A DNA stretch of 64,000 nt, from contig NC_064037.1 in assembly GCF_932526225.1 (NCBI RefSeq), positions 11,328,203-11,392,202 of the forward strand, given 5' to 3'. The DNA comes from Nematostella vectensis. Taxonomy: Eukaryota > Cnidaria > Anthozoa > Actiniaria > Edwardsiidae. The stretch's first letter is position 1; every line of letters starts with the position of its first letter. A program made the translations under genes and the position numbers. Under the pieces are notes generated by a model that was not told where the DNA came from, did not search any database, and saw only the letters and a list, made by a program, of their open reading frames with translations. Shown here one piece after another: positions 52,318-63,050 of this stretch.

Positions 52318-52578
52318 CTAGTATCTTACCCATCTTTTTTCGTCATACCGTGGCATGGAGACTAACATCGCTAGAACACCAAGGACAATTGTCGCCGCTC
52401 CGGCCACAAACCCAACGGGGTCGAAGCTTCCGTATTCTGAGTCTTCATAGTAATCAGCGTCACAACAGCAGTGTTCAGGCCCCACATCCGCAGTGTTACT
52501 CACATTCACCTCCAGCACCGAGCAACCGCCGGCTGTAGCCGCATCGTTTTTAATCTTCACCTCCGTCTTTAATGTCAT
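52318..52578 (-). CDS. Small Polinton membrane protein, 86 residues, unknown
   Basis: From the ATG that fits the promoter spacing it starts MTLKTEVKIKND. It has a Cys-rich turn (EHCCCDADYYEDSEYG, ~35-50) and one membrane segment (VGFVAGAATIVLGVLAMLVS, ~55-74) before a basic tail. I do not recognise it. Frames upstream of this ATG run into the terminal repeat and are unlikely to be used. Confidence 0.65.
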   Translation of the reverse strand: MTLKTEVKIKNDAATAGGCSVLEVNVSNTADVGPEHCCCDADYYEDSEYGSFDPVGFVAGAATIVLGVLAMLVSMPRYDEKRWVRY

Positions 52579-52597
52579 TTTATCTAGGGCCTCATAC

Positions 52598-52606
52598 GTC
52601 TTTAGA
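52598..52606 (-). promoter_or_regulatory. TCTAAAGAC box of the 86-residue gene
   Basis: On the minus strand the box ends 20 nt before the ATG at 52578 and touches the inner edge of the right terminal repeat. Confidence 0.55.
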
Positions 52607-52613
52607 CCAGAAT

Positions 52614-52928
52614 AGCCCCTTGAGCTCCCCCTAGGTGCGACATGTGACAAAGTGATTGACAGGTGGGCTTGGCTATCACGTGATAAAGTGATTGACAGGT
52701 TCTTGACAAAGTGATTGACAGGTTTTTAAAGTGATTGACAGGTGGGCGTGGCTATCACGTGACAAAGTGATTGACAGGTGGGCGTGGTCGTGCAAGAGAT
52801 CTTTGGCAAACTCGCGCATGCGCAGGTCGCGAGGCTTGGCGGAGGTGTGCGGAGACTTTTGCGCCACTTTTGGAATGAAATTTGGGGAGATCAAAAAGTT
52901 GCGCCAGCTGCGCCAAAATCCTACTACT
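52614..52928. repeat. Polinton right terminal inverted repeat (315 bp)
   Basis: It is the inverse of 35873-36224 with one 36-bp unit fewer and two substitutions. It has five CTGTCAATCA sites in inverse (as TGATTGACAG) and ends in CCTACTACT. Confidence 0.95.
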
Positions 52929-52933
52929 CCCAG
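52929..52933. other. Target site duplication, right (CCCAG)
   Basis: These five bases match 35868-35872 at the other end of the Polinton. Confidence 0.75.
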
Positions 52934-53228
52934 GGAGTATTTTTGTTGAAATTCTGTATTCTTGCATGGTGCTTAGCAAGAAGGACAACAATTCTGGTCC
53001 ACATTTAAATGCAAACATTAAGTGATATATAAGAGACACGCGAAAAAAGCTCACAGCCATTGAGCTTCCTGTTCCGAATAAACAATACTTGTGTCATATT
53101 TCATGCGTTTTGTTGGTTCATCAGTTCAATAAATTCATACAAGATTGGCATGTTTCATATATCTGTTAGTATTTATTTCATTGATGACAGACTAATGACA
53201 ATTCTCTTAAATTTACATTGTTTTACAG

Positions 53229-53351
53229 GGACCTGAACCTGATGTGCCTGATGCTATTACCAAATATTTGCATCATAAGCACAACGGCCACAAGGAGATA
53301 TTTAATTGGGGTGTGGCACTGGCCCCACTATTTGAATGCATAAAAAAATAG
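53229..53351 (+). CDS. Possible terminal exon of an unidentified host gene
   Basis: After a good acceptor (TTGTTTTACAG) 40 codons run to a TAG: GPEPDVPDAITKYLHHK, then an aromatic stretch IFNWGVALAPLFECIKK. The composition is that of a real protein. No upstream exon was found between the Polinton and this site, so the rest of the gene may lie left of the Polinton. The family is unknown. Confidence 0.4.
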   Translation, partial: GPEPDVPDAITKYLHHKHNGHKEIFNWGVALAPLFECIKK

Positions 53352-55150
53352 AAGATAGGGGAGAGGGGTGGCTGCACCATTGTTGGATCTACCCTTCTCT
53401 CTTTTCCTAATCTACGACAAGCTGTTATAAGCTTAGAGTAGAGGGGGGGTGTCACTTTTCAGATTAAGTCATTTTTATAATGATTAGCCTATTTCTGTGA
53501 TACCCAAAAGGTAAGGGGGAAACAAGAACCCAGTATGTATGTATGTATGATCAGGAAGAAAAACAATATATTATTAGGAAAGTCATGAGGAGTAGGTTAT
53601 GAAACAAAAACAACCTCTTATCCTTGTGGAGATGAGAAAAAGTAGCCCAGGTGTCAGGGGATTCAAAATAGTCCATTTAGAACTTGAAGTTAACTAGTGA
53701 GGAATTCAAGAAAATATCATCATGCTCATCTCATGTAATGACTTTTCAAGGAAGCATGTGTTCGTGCTTCAAGACAAGCACAGAAGGAGGGCGCTAACAC
53801 ATTCTGTATCCCAATTATACACCTCATTCAAAAAACGTTCTCAGTGAAAATGACAAATGGCAGCTCAAAGACCAAAAGTTGTATGGGTACTAATTATTCG
53901 CAAAGATAAAACTTAATGAACTCCAGCGATGCCAGTGACAAACACTGAAAGCCTTGATGAGACCCATAGTACCTTTCGGTCTTAGACCTGCTATTTGCCG
54001 TTTTGATGACACGTTTTTTGAGATAGCTATGTATATAAGGCCGCCTTACCAAGTTGAATATCCGAGTCTCAAACCAGGATCATAAAAGGCAGCCTAAGGG
54101 ATGAATGTCCTACCCACGGAAACAACCGTGCTTCTCTCGATATCTACCTGGTTCCCACTAGTAGTACAGGCAGTGATAAATAACTGTACCATGCATTAGT
54201 TACGGCTGGTCGACTTGTGGTTAACGTAAACTGTTCCAGATTTGCTTATTAAAATGTAAAAACAGTATATCAGTATTTAGCCTGTCTAGCAGCGCAAGGA
54301 GTATGAAAACTGGAGAGGAAAGTCAAAGGGAACAAATGGAAGACCTCCTCTAACGTTTGTTCTTCGCCAACGGCATCCTCATACTCACTTGCCCCTGCTT
54401 CGCAGGTACCCTGGGTACCAGAGGCTCGAGCTTCACTCGTTCACTGTCACTGTAGCCTCGCTCCTCGTAGACAAGACCGGCGTGACAGTACCCAGACTGG
54501 TACCCAGGTTACTTCTCAGGCTATATACGCGAGAATCAGCTTGATTGACATATAGTGGAAACTGTCATGACTAAAACAATTGCTTTGAGGAGGCAATATT
54601 ACTGTATCCAAAGCTCTTAGGGCCTGAGAGTGAAAACACTGTGTCCTATGCTCCACAGAAGACTAAGGTAATGTAGAGTAAAATTGCGACGTCGAGCTAA
54701 TGAAACGCCCTCGCACCTGTCTTGTCGCCTGTGATCAATTACAATGCAAGCTATCCGCATTCTCCAAAGATGAAGAAAACGAGTCTCCACCATGGAGAAA
54801 TCTAGAAGTTTTAGTATTCCATTGTTCAAAGAAATGCCTCGCCAACGTACAGACAAAACACGTCGATGAAATACCAGGAAAAATAATAACAGCAATAATA
54901 CACAACACGAGGCAATAATAGTACACCCTTTTCGTCACCGTATTACCCTTCACGTATCCAACATCAATTTGGGCTGGCCCGAGTTCGTAGCAATGCCCGT
55001 GATCACGGGTCCAATAACGCTTAGCCAATACCCAGATTTAGATCTTTACTCTGGGGACACCTTACAAGAAAACTTTAATAAAGAACTTTTATTATATAAG
55101 AATTTTTCCTGCTCGTATGGGGCTTCTGCTGTAGCTTCTGTCTAGATGTT
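53352..55150. other. Intergenic or intronic DNA without recognised genes
   Basis: A short (GTAT)n run lies near 53534. CTTGCCCCTGCTTCGCAG and GGTACCCTGGGTACC words occur near 54390-54420. I see no exon with good borders. Confidence 0.4.
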
Positions 55151-55152
55151 AA

Positions 55153-55390
55153 AGCCCTATTGTCACCTCTATTCCAGAGGTCCGACGGAAACCTCAACCC
55201 TTAAAAAACAAAGTAATCTATTAGAATCCGAGACATTTAACAAGCCATCCGCTTTAAATTATCAATCACATACTCAAAGAAACTTCCAATAGACACACTG
55301 CTTTCAATATTTTGAAATAATTTTCCGTTAAAAATAGTCGGAGATTGCTACGTAATCGACCGGAGATAAATTGGTAACAATACGGCCGCT
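55153..55390. mobile_element. TTAA-type MITE, AGCCGCATTGTCACC family, copy 3
   Basis: It shares AGAGGTCCGACGGAAACCTC and ACTTCCAATAGACACACTG with the copies at 17767 and 20455. The ends are more degraded and the right TTAA has become TTAC, so it is the oldest of the three. Confidence 0.7.
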
Positions 55391-55508
55391 TTACCCTGGG
55401 AACCAGAGGCTCGAACTTCACTCCGACAACAATTAGCCGCGAAGCTCCTCGAAGTCAGTAGACGGTGCATGGTAAACGAACGAAGCTTGAGACTCTGGTA
55501 CACTCCTG

Positions 55509-56530
55509 GCGCTTTTTTTGAGCTGAATTTACAAATAAAACAGACCGAAAACAGATACCTCCCCCCCCCTACTTTGAGTTTTATACAGCCCGTCAAAGCC
55601 AAACACCGCTGCAACTAGTCAGCGGTATCCTAGCTTTCCAACAGTGCCTTGCGGTCCCATTTCCAATCCCTCGTCGCTGTGCCAAATGCCAGCACAAGTT
55701 GATGGTTGCTTGTATTTTTCATAAAAAATGCAACTATGAGCATATTGGGAGGGTGTCCTAGGACATTATAAGGTCTATCGGGGCATAATTGAGTGCTGTG
55801 CTTATGGATATTTTTTATTTATGGAAAAGTTGGATTAATGGGGATTTTTTATTGTTTGGCTTTGCCTGGATTCGACTGGATAAAAACAATAATTTTCTAA
55901 TGAGTCACCACAGCTCTTCTAAATGCTGTCTTAACCCTGAAACCAAATTGATTCCAAAATTGTTTACACTGCTATTCTGGGTCTTTATGGCCTGGAATTG
56001 ATAACTTTGGCTGTGGTGTGAAAAGATTTAAAAAAATAAACGTCTGACTTTGGGGAGAGGAGTGTTGACTGATCCTCCCCTAGGAGTTTTTTTTTCCCAA
56101 ATCTCCCAGAATGCTTTGCAATCCATTATGGCATCCAAGATGGTTTCTCAAGCTTTCAAGGAGTGGACATTGTGTTTTGAGGCCATGGAAATGAACCTGG
56201 AGGATCAGAATAAAGGTACCTATGTGTGTCTTTAGCTGTGTTTGGTGATCTCTCTCCCTTGTGTGGTATTTTGAGCGTTTTATTGAGAGAGGTGCTTTTC
56301 TTTCCTTGTTCGGTTTGAAATTTGTCAAAGAACCTGTGCTATTATTTGGCATAAGAGTAGTTACCAACACCTTGGTTGGATGCATAACTTAAAGACCATT
56401 TATCCCTTAGACTGATGCCTGAGTATCTTCATCTTGTTGTGTTTATCTTGCATTTATGAATTTTTTTAGTACTTCACAAATCCGGTACAGGCCGGTTGAG
56501 GGGTCAATGTGTTTACCAACACACCCTAAA
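55509..56530 (+). repeat. 1-kb direct repeat, copy A
   Basis: It is the same sequence as 57048-58016 with about 5-10 percent differences by eye. Shared landmarks are GAGCTGAATTTACAAA, CAGCCCGTCAAAG, GAGGCCATGGAAATGAACCT and TTGAGAGAGGTGC. A related fragment lies at 32240-32510. The element class is unknown. Confidence 0.8.
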
Positions 56531-57047
56531 AAATTATGCTTGCCTCACTGCCTGAGAACAATGCCTTTGCCTTTTTCGCAAGCTAAGGTGCATACAACAG
56601 TGTAAGCAAATTCTGCCTGATAGACAAACAAGCCTTAATTAAATTTTGGCTGATATTCTAACAGATAATTTTTTATGTTAAAACCATTGGGGAAACCACA
56701 GGGAACCCAAATTCTATAAAAAATATTTGCCTTTATAAATTCAAAGCAGCAGTGTCAACAAACTTTTGATACTTTTCCTGTATATTCACCGTCAAAGTAA
56801 TCTTATCACAAAACCTTGCCTGAATCTGATGTTTTCTTGGGCATTTTTTCTAAAAAAGCTATGCATATTATCCCTATCAATGAGTCCAGTCATGTCCAAG
56901 TAAAAAAATTATATTTTCTAGGTTAAAGATATTCACTTGCTAGAAATGGCATATATGTGATCCAATCCACTGGTGTATCTCACAGCACAAGTCTAAAAAG
57001 GCCTAGTTATTTTGATTAAAATCTAGGGGTGGTGGATTAACCCATTG
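56531..57047. other. Spacer between the direct repeats
   Basis: This is AT-rich DNA between copies A and B. No gene, RNA gene or inverted repeat was recognised. Confidence 0.4.
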
Positions 57048-58016
57048 ACTCCTGGCTTTTTTGGAGCTGAATTTACAAAAAACAGACTGAAAACAGATAC
57101 CTCCCCCCTATTCTGAGTTTTATACAGCCCGTCAAAGTCAAACACAGCTGCACCTAGTCAGCGGTATCCAAGCTTTCCAACAGTGCTTTGCGGTCCCCAC
57201 TTTTAATCCCTCGTCGATGTGCTGAAGCCAGCACAAGTTGATGGTTGCTTGTATTTTTCATCAAAAATACAGCTATGAGCATATTAGGAGAGTGTCTCAG
57301 GACATCATGAAGTCTTTTGGGGCATAATTGAGTGCCTTGCTTATGGATATTTGCAAGCAAAGGTGGATTCATGATGATTTTTTCTTGTTTGGCTTTGCCC
57401 GGATGAGAAAATAATTTTCTAATGAATCACCACAGCTCTCCTAAATGCTGTCTTTTCTGAAACCAAATTGATTCCAAAATTGTTTACACTGCTATTCTGG
57501 GTGTGTATGACCTGGAATTGATTTGTTTGGCTTTGGGGTGAAAAGACTTATAAAAAACCATCTGACTTTGGGAAGAGGAGTGTTGACTGGCCCTCCCCTC
57601 GTGATTTTTTCTTTGGATCTCCCAGAATGCTTTGCAATCCGTAAAGGCATCTTCGTGGTTTTACAAGCCTTCAAGGAGTTGACATTGTGTTTTGAGGCCA
57701 TGGAAATGAACCTGGAGGATCAGAATAAAGGTATCTATTTGTGTCTAGAGCTGTGTTTGGTGATCTCTCTCCCTTGTGTGGTATTTTGAGCGTTTTATTG
57801 AGAGGGGTGCTTTTCTTTCCTTGTTCGGTTTGAAATTTGTCAAAGAACCTGTGCTATTATTTGGCTTAAGAGTAGTTGCCAACACCTTGGTTGGATGCAT
57901 AACTTAAAGACCATTTATCTCTTAGACTGATGCCTGAGTATCTTCATCTTGTTGTGTTTATTTTGCATTTATGAATTTTTTGGGTACTTCTCAAAGCCGG
58001 TGGAGGGGTCAATGTG
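57048..58016 (+). repeat. 1-kb direct repeat, copy B
   Basis: It is the second copy of 55509-56530. It is cut at its 3' end by the TTAA-flanked element starting at 58021: copy A continues past GAGGGGTCAATGTG where copy B stops. Confidence 0.8.
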
Positions 58017-58020
58017 TTAA

Positions 58021-60172
58021 ACACGAAGACGCGGTATAAAAGGCCGCTTTCCAGGGAAGCATCGGCTCATTTGTCAATCAACCGCCGTGGAATGAGGATC
58101 AAATTCAAGATGGCAAAAGTCAAGTACAAAATGCAGAGGGGAGAGGTTTCAAAGCGCCTCCTGATGTATAAAAATGCCAATTCTACCTTCTAGTCCGATA
58201 GAATGTGTAAAAAAGGAAGCTTAGTAGAAATAAAGCTACGAAACCATCGTGATTTACGCAAAAAAAAAACGAGCAAACGCATGAAAACAACGATTTGAAA
58301 CCTCGAAAAAAGGTGAGTCTTTTATGCCTAAAATGTACTTTTCATATCTTTAAAACTCAGAACACATATAAATTAATATAATATAATATCATATAAATTA
58401 GTCATCAAAAGCTTATAGGTACTTAAAGTAGCGTGGAAACTCTGTATGCTAGAAAATGCAGTTATGTGTACTTTTGTCCACATAACTGCCGGTTGAAGTA
58501 ATGCAGGCCTTCTATAGAAAAGATGTTGCTTGTAGATCAAATCTTGCTTTACTGTTGTTTGTTTTTATTTTTACATCGCCTCGAGCTCGGACAAGATTGT
58601 TTTGTGGTGTGTGAAGTTTTAATTCTATTTACAAGATACTATAAGATGGAATTTAAGTATAAATGTAGAAAATGGTAGTTTTATAAAGTTTATAAATTGG
58701 CACGAGGGCACAATGGCCTTATGACCAAGTGCTCTACAAGAAATCAAGTTGACTGCACTATAGACCCTATTCAAACAGGTGTACCTAGTACTCTGTTGAG
58801 TATACTTATAAATGACAGACAGGGTGAGGGTAAGTTGACAAGTTTCCTTAGCCTTTCTTTATAAGTCTTGTACTAACAGCAGGATGGCACCAGAGAAAGG
58901 ACCCAAGGTAATTACCACCCTAGATAATGTAATATCAGAGTTTAACTTGCACATTCCCTGGATGCCGCTGAAATATATTACGAAACCGGGGTCGGTTGCC
59001 GAAGCCTGATCATAGTAAACATGTGTTTTGGTACATATTTACTGTACTAGCTGGGTTTGGAACTTGTCTTTATTCGGCCATTACAAGTCGAGTGTTTGCT
59101 CTGTACAAGTCCGCTGACTCCTAGCGGGCGCTACCACAGGGAGACCGATCATATCGTAACAACATGTATTGATCAACTATTAAATTTGGTACAAAGATAA
59201 TAAAGATAAATCTTGACAAATTGCATTTCTGTCAAAGTAGAAGTCAACTGGGGTTTAACATCCCCTGACCTGCCCACTACACCAAATTTTCTTCCTGCTT
59301 AGGTAAATGTCAAAACACTTTATGGATTTTTGGTTAATTCTTAAACATATGTACAACAGCAGATAGGCACACTTTACATTTTTGTTTTACACCTGTTGCA
59401 GCAACAAGTAGAAATAATGGTTTCACTAGAATAAGTTTTACTGAAAGGTCCTCTTACACTACAGCTGTAAAGTGACTTATAAATAATAAAATATATATGA
59501 TGTATCTTGACTTTATACCTTATGTTTGCTGCTTATGTTTAGTTCTAATGTCCTACTTTGTTTGTGTGCTATTTCAGTGTACAGAACTTACAAAAACACA
59601 GATTTCCCCTTTTAGGTGCTTCTTTCCAGAGTACAATGCTCTTCATTATTTCACCGAATGTCTAATTGAAATACGAATGCTACGGGCCAAAAAAGTGCGA
59701 AGAAATGAGGCGAAAACGCTAAACGAAACATGTTTTCTAAACACGCTAAGAATGGCAAAAATTAGCTCTGCTTGCACCCCGTTGCACGCATAATCCCTAA
59801 GGATAGGCTGCTAAGCAATAACTGTAGTCATTGCGGGCCCAAGCTCACCAAATGCTTCCCTAGGAAGGTCGGGAAGGTAAGCACACCACAAATGGCGTCA
59901 AAGGGAAAGGCGGGAGAATTGAAATCGCGCCGTAAATGTACGAATTCTAAGACAAATATGCATTTTTCGCTGCCAAGAAAGGCTTGAAGTACAAATCAAA
60001 CACATTTTTTCTTTCATTTGGGAAATGATTTATTCGTTTGATATCAAATCATTAGATTTGGGGGCATTCTTTCTTGACTGGGCTCGTAACGGTAATGGCC
60101 GCCATATTAGAATTTTTCTCCATTTGGAAAATGGGGGCGGGGCTTAGGCCCTTATATACCGCGCCTTCGTGT
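58021..60172. mobile_element. Non-autonomous TTAA-flanked element, 2,152 bp
   Basis: Its ends are ACACGAAGACGCGGTATAAA on the left and the inverse of ACACGAAGGCGCGGTATATA on the right. TTAA lies directly outside both ends (58017-58020 and 60173-60176). No transposase frame was found. It interrupts direct repeat copy B, so it is younger than that duplication. Confidence 0.8.
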
Positions 60173-60176
60173 TTAA

Positions 60177-61906
60177 AGTATCCCCTGAAATAGCCAGGCT
60201 AACCGCCTTCCGCTGACCTGATCGGGACAAAGCAGTGAAAGGTTAACAAGCCACCCTCTCCCCGCAGGAGGAGGTCTGTTGGCGTTGTCTAGTGGCCATT
60301 TAGAGTTTGCTGTTTTGGCTGCCAACCGAAACTTAGCAAAAATGACCGATTGACCGCTTTGTTTAGTAGAACATATAATATTTAGTCCTTTTTCCAACAA
60401 TTTGAAAAGCTCTCGTATCTGATCACACTACAGCAAAAGCCCGCATATAAGAACCTAGTTGTTTTTTTGTCTTGCAAAACAGGTTCTTATATTTTGGGGT
60501 TCTTACTAAAAATTAAGGCAAAATAGGTTTTAATTAGGTTCTTAATTTTTTTTTTCAAAGTTGCTTAATAATCAGCAGTAGGATTCATAATACCGGAGTG
60601 TGACTGAATACTTAGCCATTTAGCTAACAGAGATATCCTACTGTATGTAAGATGTATCTGTAAACATATCTTGAATGACCAGCAAAACATTTAGCAAATT
60701 TATATTTTAAAGCCCCTTAATTTGTTTCAATTTTAATTGGACTAACTCATCAAATAAGAACCTTTTGATTTTTTTTTTGGCTTAGGTAGGTTTGTATATT
60801 TTGGGTTATTAGTTTTTAGTAAACATATGAGGTTAATATGAGCGGTCTAAGTCTAGGCAGATACATAGCAAAGGACAAATGAATCAAAATTGTATGTACC
60901 CCCCGCCCCTCCGGCAAAAATACAAGTAAACAGAGCCATATCTGTCTAGCTCTACGGCCTACGGCTCCAATCCTTCGCACATCGAAATAAAAAGATACCA
61001 AAACACAAGAAGCGGTTCGAAGATCATAACAGTCCAAAAATGGACCATGGCATATTTATTTGTTTACACTTCAAAACCAGTCGGAAAACTGCTACGCAGT
61101 AGCAAAAGATAATCAAGACCTAACTGGTCAACATATTTAGGAACCAATACCAAATGCGGTAAACCAAAAACTACCAGGTAAAAGAGCCTATGTATTCAAA
61201 TGTTTATGGTATATTTTAATTATTTTATATTACGTACTCTTGGTCTAACTAACAATCTAGCAATACCACTGTTAATGGACACCAAAGTATGGGAAAGGCA
61301 GTAGAGTTTTCTCCAATACTGACTGCTCCAGCCTAACCAATTCTCCATGTGACCTTAAGCACATTAGCTTATAGCCCTCACAATATTCTTATAATCATGG
61401 CCTTTGTAATGACAATGGTGCCATAGAGATACAAATAGTTCTTCAGTTATTTGTGACTGTTTCTGTGCTATGTTGCATTAAAGGTACTTAAATTTTAATT
61501 CATACTGAACAATAACATTTTAAAGAGGAAAAGAAAACGTTCCTTTAAAGCACAGCTTTTAGGAAAATAATGACGGAGCCCCGGGCTCTGCAAAAAATAA
61601 GTGAAGTAAAGAGCTCGCTGTTTAGATTACAATTCAGTATTGGAGCTAATATTGATGTTTTTTAATTCCATGTCGCAGTATGTTTACTTTTCTTCGCAAA
61701 CACTATATACAATATTATTATTTTTATGATTGAAATCAGTGACGAAGCGACTGTATTATTATGATTGTATTTATCTAGCTATACCATAATGATTCTGCTC
61801 ATTCTAATTTACACATACCAAAACTTACAGAGGGGAAGCTACCAAAACACTATTCACGGATTAGATAATCAATCCTTAGACTCCAATATTAGGCAAGGTT
61901 TTCAAT
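60177..61906. other. Gene-poor stretch
   Basis: Diverged copies of an AGGTTCTTATATTTTGG-like motif occur near 60480-60800. I see no coding exon and no complete mobile element. It probably includes the 3' UTR of the minus-strand gene that ends at 61907. Confidence 0.35.
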
Positions 61907-62626
61907 CTAGCTGCTAACGCGAGCACACGCTTGAATTTTTGTTTTAGGCTCTTCCTTGGTGTCACCATCGTAATCGGAGTCTTCCTCTCTCTTGTCGGCC
62001 GAGCGGGATCTCTTCCGTCTCCCAGCATTCGCATAAGGCGTCGTACTCCATCCCTTTAACACGGTGTCGCACTGATCCTTGTCAACCTGGGACTCTGGTT
62101 CCTCCACCATTTTCACATGATTGTTCTCAAGAATGCCAACATCATCTTGACCAACTACGTCAATCTCAATGTCTCTCTCGTCTTCAGAATGACTAAGCCC
62201 TTCGTCCGTATCTGTTTTTTCATCATCGTTATCTTCCAACTTAGACCATTCATTATAATACGTCTTGGTATCATTGTCAGAGGCTGCATGGTTTTCTTCG
62301 ATCCCCGAGTCGTTTGTACAAGTACTCACAGCACCATTGCACTCACTTGAAACAGACGTTATGCATTTGACGCCCTCTTTGCTTGGACTCGGTGGAGTTT
62401 GAGTCGAAACAGACACTGGGCAGCTAGCCGCTGTTGCTGTTGTACAAGTTGATGGAGGTTTAGCATCTCCTATCGGTTTTACCTTGGAAACTTCTAAATT
62501 TGGTGGCAGCTTTCTCTCTGCTATTAAGAACTGTTTTAAGGCATCGGCTCGTTCACGCTTAGCACGGTTACTCAACTTTAGCTGGCCATACTCATTCTCA
62601 TACTCTCGCTCTTGTTTCTTTAGAAT
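61907..62626 (-). CDS. Last exon of an unidentified acidic, probably nuclear protein
   Basis: A strong acceptor (TTCTTTTTCAG) opens 239 codons in phase 0 that end in a stop at 61907. It begins with a charged helix (ILKKQEREYENEYGQLKLSN, then RAKRERADALKQFL). A Ser/Thr/Pro-rich part follows, then a strongly acidic stretch (LEDNDDEKTDTDEG). A basic patch that could serve as a nuclear signal (AGRRKRSRSADKRE) lies near the end. The rest of the gene lies beyond the right edge of the window or in unrecognised exons. I cannot name the family. Confidence 0.7.
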   Translation of the reverse strand: MLKKQEREYENEYGQLKLSNRAKRERADALKQFLIAERKLPPNLEVSKVKPIGDAKPPSTCTTATAASCPVSVSTQTPPSPSKEGVKCITSVSSECNGAVSTCTNDSGIEENHAASDNDTKTYYNEWSKLEDNDDEKTDTDEGLSHSEDERDIEIDVVGQDDVGILENNHVKMVEEPESQVDKDQCDTVLKGWSTTPYANAGRRKRSRSADKREEDSDYDGDTKEEPKTKIQACARVSS

Positions 62627-62904
62627 CTGAAAAAGAAAAAAAAACAACTTGTATAAGCTATAGAAAGATGTTCTCTACACTTTCCAACTAACAACCCTTG
62701 ATTTCAGACGTTACGCAGCTATTCACTCATTGTGTTAGGGTGTGAGCAAACGACCCTATTACCCTGTTAGGGTAAGTAAATGTAAGAATAGGGTTATTCG
62801 TACACAGGTCATTGTAATCCAAAGATCGGTAAGCTTCAAGGCTGACACGGGGATAGAGGTTTTCAATGACCTGCTCACAAACAACGGATATTGAAAAGGC
62901 TGTA

Positions 62905-63050
62905 GGGGCGTAGCCAGGGGGTGGCCTACCCCCCCCCCCCTTTTAGCAGCCAAAAATACAGTTAATGTTTTATACTTTATCTAAAGTACAGGGGAAAATG
63001 CATTCTGGGCCCCCTCCTGTTAAAAATTTTGGCTACACCACCGATGCATC
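62905..63050. repeat. Old MITE fragment (GGGCGTAGCCAGG type)
   Basis: GGGGCGTAGCCAGGGGGTGG near 62905 and TTTTGGCTACACCACC near 63030 form the ends of a degraded inverted-repeat element with a poly-C run inside. Similar GCCGTAGCCAG words occur at 7970. Confidence 0.5.

Larger units (their letters stand above)
35873..52928 (+). mobile_element. Intact Polinton/Maverick (adintovirus-like) element, 17,056 bp
   Basis: Terminal inverted repeats start AGTAGTAGGATTTTGGCGC. A CCCAG duplication flanks the element on both sides, and the neighbouring base differs (acccag/tcccag), so the original duplication may have been the usual 6 bp. Genes are polymerase B, integrase, major capsid protein, packaging ATPase and penton-like protein, plus six plus-strand and five minus-strand genes. 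All frames are open. The repeats differ by two substitutions and one 36-bp unit, which points to a recent insertion. This is a self-synthesising DNA transposon that is probably also able to form virions. Confidence 0.95.

Noticed and set aside
59497-59793. 98-codon frame inside the 2.15 kb TTAA element, checked as a transposase
   Set aside because: It is too short and has no DDE/D or zinc-finger pattern.
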